A DNA stretch of 64,000 nucleotides from Ruegeria halocynthiae (lineage in GTDB: Bacteria > Pseudomonadota > Alphaproteobacteria > Rhodobacterales > Rhodobacteraceae): NCBI RefSeq assembly GCF_000743705.1, contig NZ_JQEZ01000003.1, forward strand, positions 607,123 through 671,122. The letters are read 5' to 3'. Shown piece by piece: positions 45,403 through 56,489 of this stretch. Positions within the stretch are counted from its first letter, which is position 1, and every line of letters starts with the position of its first letter. The translations under genes and the position numbers were made by a program. The notes under the pieces are model-generated. The model saw only the letters and a list, made by a program, of their open reading frames with translations. It ran no database searches and had not been told where the DNA came from.

Positions 45403-46425
45403 TCAGTTCAATCCGATCTGACGGGATTCCATGAAGTCCCGCACGACCTGCGCGGTTTCCTTGGGTTTTTCCATCATCGGCATATGCCCTGCCGCCGGGA
45501 TCACGGCCAGTTCGGCATTTTCGATGTTATCCCGGAATTTTTCACCAACACGCATTGGCACCAGAGTGTCTTCTGCGCCCTGCATCACCAGCGTGGGCAT
45601 CTTCAGTTCCGGCAGTCGCGGCAGCAAGTCTTGCGGGCCGTTTTGCTGAATCTGATACAACCCCTGACGGAACATCAGAATCTGCGCTTCGCGGTTGCCT
45701 TCATAGCGGATCGGTCGGCTGAAATAGTCGACATACTGTTTGGTCAACAAATCCTTGTTGGCGGTCATGCTGTCCATCACCGAACGCACAACGGTCGGGC
45801 CGATGAACTTGCTGCCCAGCTTTTCCATCCACGACAGCTGGGTGAACTCAGATGAGTTCGGATCGCCAGCGTCATCCGCATTGAACAGCGAGGTGTCATA
45901 ACCATCTTCGCCGTTGGGAATCCCTTCGGAGTCCACAAGGATCAGGCCTTCGACCTGATCAGGGTATGCCAGCGCCATCTCCAACGCGATGCCGCCACCG
46001 AACGAGTTTCCGGCCACGGTATATTTGTCGACACCGATTTCCTGCAGCAGCTGGTGCACTGCGTCACGTTCGGTGATCCGGGTATAGATCTGTTCGGGAT
46101 AAGCCCCGGTCAGGCCGTGGCCCAGCAGGTCCATCGAGATCAGTCGATAATCGTCGCTGAGGTTTTCAACCCAGCCTTCCCAGTTCTGCAACGACCCAAA
46201 GCCGCCATGGATCATGACCAATACAGGCCCGTCCGGATTGCCCTCGTCGCGGAAATGCATATTGGCACCGTTGGGCAGGTCGATGAACTGCGACTCGTCG
46301 GTGACATATTCTGCCAGATCTTCACGTGTCAGGTCAGATTTGTAGAAAATCGCGAAAACACCGATCACGGCGATGACCGCAAGGGCCAACAAAGACAGTA
46401 GGATTATTTTCAGCATTTTCACCAT
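45403..46425 (-). CDS. Membrane-anchored alpha/beta hydrolase 3
   Basis: 340 residues, the most diverged of the tandem trio. Membrane anchor at 5-27, then DLTREDLAEYVTD in place of SLSRE. Core: MIHGGFGSLQNWEGW, nucleophile Ser141 in GNSFGGG (rather than HSFGGD), MQGAEDTLVPM and GHMPMME. AGGGAA precedes the ATG at 46425. It leads the leftward gene set and is divergent from a thioesterase across a 225-base promoter region carrying the TAAGT-TTTACTTA motif. Confidence 0.87.
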   Translation of the reverse strand: MVKMLKIILLSLLALAVIAVIGVFAIFYKSDLTREDLAEYVTDESQFIDLPNGANMHFRDEGNPDGPVLVMIHGGFGSLQNWEGWVENLSDDYRLISMDLLGHGLTGAYPEQIYTRITERDAVHQLLQEIGVDKYTVAGNSFGGGIALEMALAYPDQVEGLILVDSEGIPNGEDGYDTSLFNADDAGDPNSSEFTQLSWMEKLGSKFIGPTVVRSVMDSMTANKDLLTKQYVDYFSRPIRYEGNREAQILMFRQGLYQIQQNGPQDLLPRLPELKMPTLVMQGAEDTLVPMRVGEKFRDNIENAELAVIPAAGHMPMMEKPKETAQVVRDFMESRQIGLN

Positions 46426-46590
46426 TCAATTCCCTGCTTAGGTTTTCAACTTGGATCAGGCCTGATCACGTCAGCTTCCGATTTTTTCCGCAGCCTTTCG
46501 CCGAGGGTCGTCAGGATCAGACTGGCCAGCAGTCATCTTCCAGCCATAGTATGATTCTGCGGCTAGATACTATAAAATGACCGCTGGGTC

Positions 46591-46622
46591 AGTAAAAATA
46601 AGTTTTTACTTACTATTGGATT
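46591..46622. promoter_or_regulatory. AGTAAAAA-N4-TTTTTACT dyad and ATTGGATT
   Basis: Perfect 8-base arms (46591-46598 and 46603-46610), overlapping TAAGTTTTTACTTA (46599-46612) and followed by ATTGGATT (46615-46622). It matches the element at 10128-10152 and lies between the divergent hydrolase and thioesterase genes. Confidence 0.5.
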
Positions 46623-46650
46623 TTTCGACAGATGAGAACTACAAAAACCC

Positions 46651-47130
46651 ATGACTGATTTACCCCCTGAATCCTGCTGGCAACTACCTGCCCCGTTCGT
46701 GTTGACCTTCGATGTTCAGACCGCGGATATCGACGCCTATGAGCACGTCAACAACACCGTGTATCTTCGGTGGATCGACGCGGCGGCCTGGGCGCATTCC
46801 GATGCCGCGGGCATGACAACCGATTACTGTAAATCCATCGAGCGCGGCTTTGCCGTGCATCGGCACGAGATCGACTATATCGGCTCTGCTCATCTGGGTG
46901 ACCGGGTTCATGTTGCAACATGGATCACCGGTCTGGACGGGCGTTTGCGCAGTCAACGCAGGTTTCAGATCATTCGTGAAAGCGATCTGAAAACCCTGGT
47001 CAACGCCCGGACGGTATTCATTTGCACGAACCTGAAAACAGGTAAGCCCACCAGAATGCCGCCCGAGTTCAAAGAGGCCTATCAGGTCGATGACCGGGTC
47101 GCTGCGGCGCTTGCGGCCGAGGCCGCGTGA
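46651..47130 (+). CDS. Acyl-CoA thioesterase, hotdog family
   Basis: 159 residues. The 4HBT pattern is complete: DVQTADIDAYEHVNNTVYLRWID near residues 21-43, followed by a hydrophobic central helix and strands RVHVATWITGLDG and RRFQIIRE. It hydrolyses acyl-CoA in the cytoplasm; chain specificity unknown. It is convergent with lipoprotein paralog B and divergent from the hydrolase trio, so it may share their control. The N-terminal pattern differs from the thioesterase at 14891-15334 (DAYEHVNN versus DIYGHMNN). Confidence 0.87.
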   Translation: MTDLPPESCWQLPAPFVLTFDVQTADIDAYEHVNNTVYLRWIDAAAWAHSDAAGMTTDYCKSIERGFAVHRHEIDYIGSAHLGDRVHVATWITGLDGRLRSQRRFQIIRESDLKTLVNARTVFICTNLKTGKPTRMPPEFKEAYQVDDRVAAALAAEAA

Positions 47131-47139
47131 TCCAAACCC

Positions 47140-47676
47140 TTACTGAAGCGGGATAATCACCTCGTTCGGATAGCGATACGCATAGCCGGTGCTGCCCGCG
47201 ATCAGGTCAACCCCAACAAAAGTCGGATCGGCAAGGCTGATTGCAGTGGCGCTGGGGTTCCCCTGATAAGTATAGCCGCGCACCGAAGATTTGCCGTTCG
47301 CGTGCTTACATTCCGTGATCAGGAAATCAGTCGTACGTTTGACCTTGAACGTTGCGGGCAACTGCATTCCGGTCAAAAGTGCTTCGCTACCCTGGGGCAC
47401 AGCGCTTAGCGGAATACCGGCATACCACTCGTCCTTTTTGCCGATAGTCAAAGCGACGTCATTGCGGTGCGCTTTGGTTGCCTTGTTCTTCTTCCAGATT
47501 TTCTTGTCCAACGAGTAGATGTCGCAAACTGCCCCGCTGGGCCGGCTGTCAACAAATACTTCCTGACGCAGGACGGCGTTGTGTTCCGGCATTGAACAAC
47601 CGGCCAAAAGAGCGGTGGCGCCCAATACGGCCACAGCGGCTCTGAGGGAGGACCCAGATTTTCCATTAGTCGTCAT
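47140..47676 (-). CDS. Lipoprotein with PEGA-like region, paralog B
   Basis: 178 residues. A lipoprotein signal ends LLAGC, followed by SMPEHNAVLRQEVFVDSRPSGAVCDIY. It shares with paralog A (42696-43250) the GAVCDIY core, the K-x-W-K-N basic stretch, AHRNDVALTIGKK, and the terminal DPTFVGVDLIAG...YRYP. Both end the same way, so they derive from one ancestor. The ATG at 47676 is the first methionine before the signal; the long upstream frame was rejected. No function is known to me. Confidence 0.82.
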   Translation of the reverse strand: MTTNGKSGSSLRAAVAVLGATALLAGCSMPEHNAVLRQEVFVDSRPSGAVCDIYSLDKKIWKKNKATKAHRNDVALTIGKKDEWYAGIPLSAVPQGSEALLTGMQLPATFKVKRTTDFLITECKHANGKSSVRGYTYQGNPSATAISLADPTFVGVDLIAGSTGYAYRYPNEVIIPLQ

Positions 47677-47936
47677 GACTTTGCACTTTCTGTTGTGTTG
47701 AACGGTGCGATGCGCGTGTAATTTCGCGTAACTCACGGTTCGGGTTCGCCGATGGGGACGGCATTGTCCGGTTGCGTAAGTAGGGATGCAGGCCGTCCGG
47801 TACAAGAGTGACCAGTGCGTCACTTGTGCAGTTAGGCGAAAATCTTCTCAGGGGTCCGGTCAGCCTTAGACAATTGCAGCCATCCTGCACCGCCTGCTGG
47901 CGACAAAGGCATTGGCTTACAAAGAAATTTGGTTTT

Positions 47937-48938
47937 TCAGCTCACTTGCGCAGACAATTCCCCGGAATACCGCTGGTGACGCACGGCCTCGGGCGTCGCC
48001 TTGTACCGGGTCCGAAACGAACGCCCCATTGCCGTAACCGAGGAGAATCCCGTTGCCGTGGCAATTTCCCGCTGGGCCAAGTCGGTATAGCGTAGCAGCC
48101 CATGGGCCCGCTCCAGCCGCAACTCGGTATAAGTTGCCAGCAATTTGGCGCCGGTCTTGCTCAGAAATCGCCGCTGTAGCTGACGTGTCGAGGTTCGTAG
48201 CGCCGTTGCCAGATCCGAAATCCTCAGCGGATCTTCGATATGATCCAGCATTGCCTGAATCGCCTGACACACCAACGGGTCCGCACCCGACCGGTGGATC
48301 AGGCGAACCGCAAGCCGACTTTCGCATTTTGGCTTTGGCTCCGACAGACCAATATAGCTTCGCAACGTGTCAGCCAGGTGCTCCCCATGATCCAGCGAAA
48401 CAAACTCGGACAGGAGCCGAAGCGCGCTCAGGCGGGACGAAGCGCTGTGTGTTCGCCCATCCGTTTCGAAATGCGTGCTTGTTCCCCCGGCAATAATGCC
48501 CTTTTCACGCGCTGCGGTGGCAAAATTCGGATGAATGGCAGCCACAGTCTTTTCCGCCCGCCCATATTGAGCAAGCAGCAAAACCGCGCCGCCAACCAGT
48601 ATCGTCCGGGATGACAGGTTCAAGACCTGAGATGCCCAGCTTTTCTCAGGCCCGGCAAATTGCCAGTTGTTATGGATATCACCCCAAAAAATCGCGGTGC
48701 GACCGGCCCAGTAAAGCGGGCCACCGGCGGGTTCTTCACCTGGCATCCGCAGATTGATCGTATAGGTGTGATCCTCGACCAGATCGTTCAGCGCATTATA
48801 GAATTCGACGACCATCTCCGCCGAGGCCCGTGCTGCGGGATCGGCAAAAATGACATCGATATGTTGTGTTCTTTCCGGCGTCTTCGCCGCAGGTCTTGCC
48901 TGGCGTGCATGGCCATCATTGAGGACATAGTGTCTCAT
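47937..48938 (-). CDS. GlxA-like AraC-family regulator
   Basis: 333 residues. Residues about 8-190 form a DJ-1/PfpI (class I amidotransferase-like) sensing domain (HIDVIFADPAARASAEMVV..., VGGAVLLLAQYG); residues 230-325 hold the AraC DNA-binding domain with two helix-turn-helix units (RISDLATALRTSTRQLQRRF and REIATATGFSSVTAMGRSFR). Regulators of this build control arginine, carnitine or choline-type catabolism in other bacteria. The ATG at 48938 follows GGAGGAACA; the longer frame to 49079 was rejected. The 260 bases between it and lipoprotein B show no gene. Confidence 0.87.
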   Translation of the reverse strand: MRHYVLNDGHARQARPAAKTPERTQHIDVIFADPAARASAEMVVEFYNALNDLVEDHTYTINLRMPGEEPAGGPLYWAGRTAIFWGDIHNNWQFAGPEKSWASQVLNLSSRTILVGGAVLLLAQYGRAEKTVAAIHPNFATAAREKGIIAGGTSTHFETDGRTHSASSRLSALRLLSEFVSLDHGEHLADTLRSYIGLSEPKPKCESRLAVRLIHRSGADPLVCQAIQAMLDHIEDPLRISDLATALRTSTRQLQRRFLSKTGAKLLATYTELRLERAHGLLRYTDLAQREIATATGFSSVTAMGRSFRTRYKATPEAVRHQRYSGELSAQVS

Positions 48939-48960
48939 TGTTCCTCCATTCGCCAATAGG

Positions 48961-48986
48961 GTGCATTGCCTGTCACGGCAATGCAC
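48961..48986. other. Perfect 10-base hairpin GTGCATTGCC-N6-GGCAATGCAC
   Basis: A 26-base perfect inverted repeat in the gap between the AraC start and gcvP. It may be the AraC operator, or part of the gcv operon terminator together with the hairpin at 49006-49028 (CCTGTCGAG / CTCGACGGG). Confidence 0.5.
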
Positions 48987-49005
48987 TGTCTTGGTTTCAA
49001 CCCCG

Positions 49006-49028
49006 CCTGTCGAGCAAGTCTCGACGGG
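49006..49028 (-). terminator. Hairpin downstream of gcvP
   Basis: CCTGTCGAG and CTCGACGGG pair (one weak pair) with a 5-base loop, 12 bases beyond the gcvP stop. Likely terminator of the glycine cleavage operon; no T-run. Confidence 0.45.
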
Positions 49029-49039
49029 CACTTCGTTCT

Positions 49040-51895
<2,856 letters not shown>

Positions 51896-51939
51896 TGTTG
51901 CGCTCCTCAAGGAATGTCTCACCCAGCCGGTCTGGCAGG

Positions 51940-51997
51940 AGCCTCCGGCGGAGATATTTTTAGCCAGATGAAGAAGCGGACCCGCGTAAGGATCCGC
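51940..51997. repeat. GC-rich intergenic element between gcvH and gcvP
   Basis: AGCCTCCGGCGGAGATATTTTTAGCC-type stretch followed by GCGGACCC and GGATCCGC arms (7 of 8 pairs). From memory, GCCTCCGGCGG-GATATTTTT sequences recur after genes in Rhodobacterales genomes; no other copy was seen in this window. Confidence 0.4.
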
Positions 51998-52005
51998 CGT
52001 GGGAT

Positions 52006-52371
52006 TTAGCCGATCAGGGCCTTGTAGCCGTCCAGATCCATCAGATCCTCAAGCTGTGACGCATCCGTCACCTTGATCTTGTAGATCCAGGCCGCGCCCT
52101 CGGGGTCTTCGTTCAGCGCGCCGGGGTTCTCGGCCAGCGCCTCGTTCACCTCGACAATCTCGCCATCAACCGGCGCATACAGCTCGGACGCCGCCTTGAC
52201 GGATTCGATCACACCGATCTCACCGCCCTTTTCAAAATCGTCGCCTGCTTCCTGCTGTTCCACGAACACCACGTCGCCCAGCTGTTCAGCCGCGTGTTTG
52301 GTGATGCCCAGCGTGGCCACGTCCCCTTCGACGGTCAGCCATTCATGCTCTTCGGAATAATAGGTTGCCAT
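52006..52371 (-). CDS. gcvH: Glycine cleavage system H protein
   Basis: 121 residues, normal for GcvH. The lipoyl-lysine is Lys59 in [13 protein letters not shown], the family signature. [13 protein letters not shown] and [12 protein letters not shown] are also typical. GcvH carries the aminomethyl group on its lipoyl arm between the P, T and L proteins. The ATG is preceded by GGAGAGAAGAC. Lies 18 bases after gcvT. Confidence 0.96.
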   Translation of the reverse strand: MATYYSEEHEWLTVEGDVATLGITKHAAEQLGDVVFVEQQEAGDDFEKGGEIGVIESVKAASELYAPVDGEIVEVNEALAENPGALNEDPEGAAWIYKIKVTDASQLEDLMDLDGYKALIG

Positions 52372-52389
52372 GTCTTCTCTCTCCTGACT

Positions 52390-53487
52390 TCAACGCTTGT
52401 AATTCTGGGTGACAAAAGGCAGCGCCACAATCTGCGCCGGTTGCGGCTTGCCCCGGATCATCAGGTTCACCACCTCGCCCGGCTCGCCATGACCCGCCGC
52501 GACATAACCCATCGCCACTGGCCCGCCAACCGTCGGGCCAAACCCGCCCGAGGTGATCTGACCAATCGTATTGCCCTGCGCGCATTGGATTTCCACGCCC
52601 TGACGCGCCGGTGCACGGCCTGTCGGCTTGATGCCCACCAGCTTGCGCGATGCCCCTTCGGCCAGCTCTTTCTGCACGCGCTCGGCGCCCGGGAAACCGC
52701 CCTCTTCCTTGCGCCGCTTCTGGATCGCCCAGCCAAGGCTGGCCTCGATCGGCGAGGTGCTCTGGTCGATGTCATTGCCATAGAGACACAGACCCGCCTC
52801 AAGCCGCAGGCTGTCGCGCGCGCCCAGACCCGCCGGTTCGCAATCCTCATGCGCCAGGAACGCCTTGGTGACCTCGATCGCCTGGTCCTCGGGGATCGAA
52901 ATCTCGTACCCGTCCTCGCCCGTGTATCCCAGACGCGAGATACGGCATTCAACGCCATTGATGTCGGCCACGATGGTTTCCATGAACTTCATATCGCGGG
53001 CCGCAGGGCACAGCGCGCCCACCACATCCTCGGCCTTGGGGCCCTGGACCGCCACCAGCGCGCGGTCGAAGATCTCGATCACTTCGACGCCGTCCAGATG
53101 GGCTTTCATATGCGGAATATCCTGATGCCGCAGCGCCGCGTTCACCACCACAAAATAATGATCCCCCGCATTCGACACGATCAGATCATCCATGATCCCG
53201 CCATCCGCGTTGGTGAAAAACCCATACCGCGCCTTGCCGGGCTTCAGCGTCGCATAAGCCTGCGGGCACAGCGCCTCAAGCTTCTCACCCACATTCTCGC
53301 CGCGCAGGATCACCTGACCCATATGGCTCACATCAAAAACCGCCGCCTTCTCCCGGCAATGCTGATGCTCTCCCATAATACCCAATGGATACTGAACAGG
53401 CATCTCCCAGCCCGCAAAATCAACCAACTTACCCCCCAACTCAACATGCAAAGCGTGGAGAGGAGTGCGTTTCGGTGCGTCCGTCAT
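52390..53487 (-). CDS. gcvT: Aminomethyltransferase, T protein of glycine cleavage
   Basis: 365 residues. Folate-binding T-protein features: TPLHALHVELGGKLVDFAGWEMPVQY at the start, FDVSHMGQ, and RDSLRLEAGLCLYGND in the second half. It transfers the methylene group to tetrahydrofolate and releases ammonia. The ATG at 53487 follows AAAGGA. First gene of the gcv operon. I looked for a glycine riboswitch in the 370 bases upstream on this strand and did not see its conserved core. Confidence 0.96.
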   Translation of the reverse strand: MTDAPKRTPLHALHVELGGKLVDFAGWEMPVQYPLGIMGEHQHCREKAAVFDVSHMGQVILRGENVGEKLEALCPQAYATLKPGKARYGFFTNADGGIMDDLIVSNAGDHYFVVVNAALRHQDIPHMKAHLDGVEVIEIFDRALVAVQGPKAEDVVGALCPAARDMKFMETIVADINGVECRISRLGYTGEDGYEISIPEDQAIEVTKAFLAHEDCEPAGLGARDSLRLEAGLCLYGNDIDQSTSPIEASLGWAIQKRRKEEGGFPGAERVQKELAEGASRKLVGIKPTGRAPARQGVEIQCAQGNTIGQITSGGFGPTVGGPVAMGYVAAGHGEPGEVVNLMIRGKPQPAQIVALPFVTQNYKR

Positions 53488-53859
53488 GTCAGCGTCCTTT
53501 CGATATCCATATCCTACAGCACTGCGCATTTTCGCATGGGCAATCCCCTGCCAAGGCCATTCAGCATCAACGTTGCCACGGCAACGCCGCAAGTCAACAG
53601 AACTGGGTCTTTAGCCATCAACAGAGCCGTGAACACAGGCTTTGGTACAAAATGTATGCCGCCGCATGCAGCAGTTTTGTATCCTATAGGAAACTTTTTT
53701 CCGTTACGCAACATCCGCGACGGGCGATATCGGGACAGGCAGGTCATATAAGCGTGAAGGTTCAAGGCCCGAGGGGCACCGATTTTTACCCGGCACCGGC
53801 CGAACCCCTCTGGTCCCTGTTCCAAACCTGCCCTAAGACTTCGGTCAAGAGGGATCGCC
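53488..53859. promoter_or_regulatory. Divergent regulatory region gcvT / phosphatase-fold gene
   Basis: No gene. It contains a perfect 16-base palindrome CGTTGCC-AC-GGCAACG at 53571-53586, an interrupted repeat TACAAAA (53646-53652) / TTTTGTA (53675-53681), and an AT-rich promoter-like stretch TTTTGTATCCTATAGGAAAC around 53675-53695. The palindrome is a candidate repressor site for the glycine cleavage operon. Confidence 0.45.
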
Positions 53860-54510
53860 ATGTCACATATCACATTGGTTCGTCACGGTCAGGCCAACAC
53901 AGGCGCACGTGACGAAGCGAATTACGACAAACTCAGCGAGTTGGGCCATCAACAGGCACGCTGGCTGGGCGCGCATTTGCAGGATACGCGGGCGCATCAT
54001 CCGCGGGTCTACTGCGGCACTTTGATCCGGCACGCCGAAACCGCCGCCAGCATGGGGCTGCCGGAACCGGTGCGCGACCCCCGATTGAATGAGATCGAGT
54101 ACTTTACCCTCGCCAAACTGTTCGAAGAACAACACGGTGTGGCGGTTCCCGCCGACCGCGAAGGGTTCGTAGAGCATCTGCCCCGCACCTTTGCCGCATG
54201 GGCCAGCGGCAAGATCAAGGACACACCCGAAACATTCGAGCAGTTCGAATCCCGCGTCCAGAACGCGCTGCGCGATATCGGGACCGAGGGCGGGCCTGCC
54301 ATTGTGGTGACGTCGGGGGCGCTGATCTCGATGGTGGTACGGCAGGCCATGGGGCTGGACATATCGTCAATGGCGCGCGTGGCTCTTGCCATCATGAACA
54401 CGTCGATGCATCGTCTGCGCCCAATCGGCACACAGCTGAGCCCGGTTCTGTTCAACGCTGTCCCGCATCTGGAAGCGCCGGACCGGCAGTTTGCGCAGAC
54501 CCACCTGTAA
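53860..54510 (+). CDS. Histidine phosphatase-superfamily protein, variant
   Basis: 216 residues. The phosphoglycerate mutase-like signature LVRHGQAN gives His9 as the nucleophile position. The region that normally supplies the second histidine (S-H-G-G) reads VVTSGALI, so that residue is replaced by Ser, as in a subgroup whose activity is uncertain. Other parts (GHQQARWLGAHL, LNEIEYFTLAKLF) fit the fold. It is the first rightward gene of the set; the glutathione transferase follows after 20 bases. Confidence 0.83.
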   Translation: MSHITLVRHGQANTGARDEANYDKLSELGHQQARWLGAHLQDTRAHHPRVYCGTLIRHAETAASMGLPEPVRDPRLNEIEYFTLAKLFEEQHGVAVPADREGFVEHLPRTFAAWASGKIKDTPETFEQFESRVQNALRDIGTEGGPAIVVTSGALISMVVRQAMGLDISSMARVALAIMNTSMHRLRPIGTQLSPVLFNAVPHLEAPDRQFAQTHL

Positions 54511-54530
54511 CCAAATCAGAGGCCTTCCCG

Positions 54531-55145
54531 ATGCAGCTTTACTATGCTCCCAACACCATCTCGGTCGCAGTTGCGATTGCCCTGGAAGAGGCGGGACTGG
54601 AGTATGAGGCCATCCGTCTGGACTTTGCCGAAGGCGAACAGACCAAACCCGCCTACAGACAGATCAACCCCAAGGGTCGGGTTCCGGCATTGGTGGTCGA
54701 TGGCGGCATCCTGACCGAAACCGGTGCGTTGCTGGATTACATCGCCGCAAAGGCACCCGGTGCCGGGCTGGTGCCCGATGATCCGGTCATGGCGGCCCGG
54801 ATGCGTGAGGTGATGTATTATCTGGCCTCGACCATGCACGTGAACCACGCGCACAAGATGCGGGGGCACCGCTGGGCCAACAAGAAACCCAGTTGGAAAG
54901 ACATGACAGACAAGGTGCCGCAGACGATGACCGCCTCTTGCGAATACATCGTCGCAAACGGGCTGCGCGGGCCATTTGTGCTGGGCGAGGCGTTCTCGCT
55001 GGCCGACGCGTACCTCTATGTGGTCTGTAGCTGGCTGGAAGGCGATGGCGTGGACGTTTCCGCCTTTGCGAAAATTCTGACCTTTCGCGCGGCGATGGAG
55101 GCACGGCCTTCGGTTCAGGCGGTACGGGCCGCCGGAATGCTCTGA
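54531..55145 (+). CDS. Glutathione S-transferase
   Basis: 204 residues with the two-domain GST fold. N-terminal thioredoxin-like part: LYYAPNTISVAVAIALEEAGLEYE, then INPKGRVPAL and TETGALLDYIA, where GRVPAL (cis-proline) and the ETGAL segment bind glutathione. C-terminal helical part: FSLADAYLYVVCSWL. Residue 10 in the beta-class pattern is a serine or threonine, not cysteine (APNTIS). It may detoxify electrophiles or act in a specific pathway. The start is the ATG at 54531; a longer frame overlaps the previous gene. Confidence 0.88.
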   Translation: MQLYYAPNTISVAVAIALEEAGLEYEAIRLDFAEGEQTKPAYRQINPKGRVPALVVDGGILTETGALLDYIAAKAPGAGLVPDDPVMAARMREVMYYLASTMHVNHAHKMRGHRWANKKPSWKDMTDKVPQTMTASCEYIVANGLRGPFVLGEAFSLADAYLYVVCSWLEGDGVDVSAFAKILTFRAAMEARPSVQAVRAAGML

Positions 55146-55159
55146 CAAAAGGATATCGC

Positions 55160-56206
55160 ATGACACATCTCTGGGTCCGGGCTGAACAGCGTCCCAACGA
55201 AGAACGGGTGGGGCTGACGCCCGAGGGTGCCGCCGATCTGATCGCTGCAGGTATCCGGGTGACGGTCGAGGAAAGCCGGGTGCGGGCCATTCCGATTGAC
55301 GGATACAGGGACGCGGGATGTGAAATCGCGCCCGAGAACTCCTGGCCCCAGGCCCCGCTGGATGCGATCATTTTTGGCCTAAAGGAACTGCCCGAGGACG
55401 GTTCGCCCCTGCCCCACCGCCACATCATGTTTGGCCATGCCTACAAGGGCCAGCATTCCGGCCGCGCCTTGTTGCAGCGGTTCAAGGTCGGCGGCGGCAC
55501 GCTGTATGATCTGGAATACCTTGTGGATGAAGGCCGCCGCCGCGTTGCCGCGTTTGGGTACTGGGCGGGTTATGCCGGTGCTGCGGTAACGCTGAAAACA
55601 TGGGCGGCGCAGCAACGGGATGAGGAATGCCCACCAGTGGGCGTCTATCCGGGCAAGGACGCGCTGAACGCGGAGTTGCTGGCCGAGCTGGACGCCACCG
55701 GACAGCCGCGCCCCCGCGCCATTGTCATCGGGGCTTTGGGCCGTGTCGGCACCGGTGCCGCCGATCTGTGCGAGGCGATGGGCGTCAGCGTCACCAAATG
55801 GGATATGGCAGAAACGGCCAGCGGTGGGCCATTTCCGGAAATCCTGAACCACAACCTGTTTCTGAACTGTATCTTCGCCCGCCCCGGCACCCCGGTCTTT
55901 GTCCCGCGCGCGGCGCTGACGGCCCCGCGCACCCTGACCGCCATCGGCGATGTCGCCTGTGATCCGGACAGTGATTACAACCCGGTGCCAGTCTATGACC
56001 GCGCCACCACATGGGATCAGCCCGCCCTGCGCGTGGCAAACGACCCGGTGCTGGATGTGATCGCAATCGACAACCTGCCGTCGATGCTGCCGGTGGAAAG
56101 CTCGCAGGATTATGCCGCACAACTGCTGCCATCGCTGCGGACCCTGACCGATCTGGAAAGCGGTGTCTGGGGACGCGCGCGGGACGAGTTCCGCAATCAT
56201 GTCTAG
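55160..56206 (+). CDS. Saccharopine dehydrogenase (lysine-forming type, LYS1-like)
   Basis: 348 residues of the alanine dehydrogenase/saccharopine dehydrogenase fold. N-terminal RAEQRPNEERVGLTPEGAADL is typical. Lys75 (GLKELP) and His93 (FGHAYKGQ) match the paired catalytic residues of yeast Lys1 in spacing. The Rossmann-like part has IGALGRVGTGAADLCEAMG. The enzyme interconverts lysine plus 2-oxoglutarate and saccharopine with NAD(H). In marine alphaproteobacteria the pair with LYS9-like enzymes is used to degrade lysine. Here it precedes SemiSWEET by 12 bases and the second dehydrogenase. Confidence 0.88.
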   Translation: MTHLWVRAEQRPNEERVGLTPEGAADLIAAGIRVTVEESRVRAIPIDGYRDAGCEIAPENSWPQAPLDAIIFGLKELPEDGSPLPHRHIMFGHAYKGQHSGRALLQRFKVGGGTLYDLEYLVDEGRRRVAAFGYWAGYAGAAVTLKTWAAQQRDEECPPVGVYPGKDALNAELLAELDATGQPRPRAIVIGALGRVGTGAADLCEAMGVSVTKWDMAETASGGPFPEILNHNLFLNCIFARPGTPVFVPRAALTAPRTLTAIGDVACDPDSDYNPVPVYDRATTWDQPALRVANDPVLDVIAIDNLPSMLPVESSQDYAAQLLPSLRTLTDLESGVWGRARDEFRNHV

Positions 56207-56218
56207 GTGGGTACATCC

Positions 56219-56467
56219 ATGGAACATCTGATCGGAGCGGCCGCCGCCATTCTGGGCACCATCTGCTGGCTGCCGCAGACCCTGAAAACCTGGCGCACGC
56301 GCGAAACCAAGGATCTGTCTCTGCCCGCCAATCTGTTGATCCTGACCACGCTGACCCTGTGGCTGATCTATGGGGTGATGATCGCGGCATGGCCGCTGAT
56401 CTTTGGCAATGTGATATCGATCCTTCTGGTCGGTGCGATTGTGACCGCGAAACTGAAATTCGGCTGA
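56219..56467 (+). CDS. SemiSWEET (PQ-loop) transporter
   Basis: 82 residues with three membrane segments, the triple-helix bundle of bacterial SemiSWEETs. The PQ motif is at residues 19-20 (CWLPQTLKTW), followed by a basic stretch RTRETKDLSLP and a final segment. SemiSWEETs dimerise to form a passive channel, usually for sugars; other PQ-loop proteins carry cationic amino acids. The ATG at 56219 follows AGGTGGG by 8 bases. It sits between the two saccharopine dehydrogenases, 12 bases from one and 22 from the other, so a role in lysine or saccharopine passage is possible but unproven. Confidence 0.85.
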   Translation: MEHLIGAAAAILGTICWLPQTLKTWRTRETKDLSLPANLLILTTLTLWLIYGVMIAAWPLIFGNVISILLVGAIVTAKLKFG

Positions 56468-56489
56468 GCAGCTTGAAAGGAACGAACGA

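Noticed and set aside
52294-53751. 485-codon plus-strand open frame opposite gcvT
   Set aside because: No recognisable domain, histidine-rich composition, and gcvT is secure on the other strand.
53488-53859. Glycine riboswitch before gcvT
   Set aside because: The conserved core was not visible by eye on the gcvT strand; a covariance-model search would settle it.
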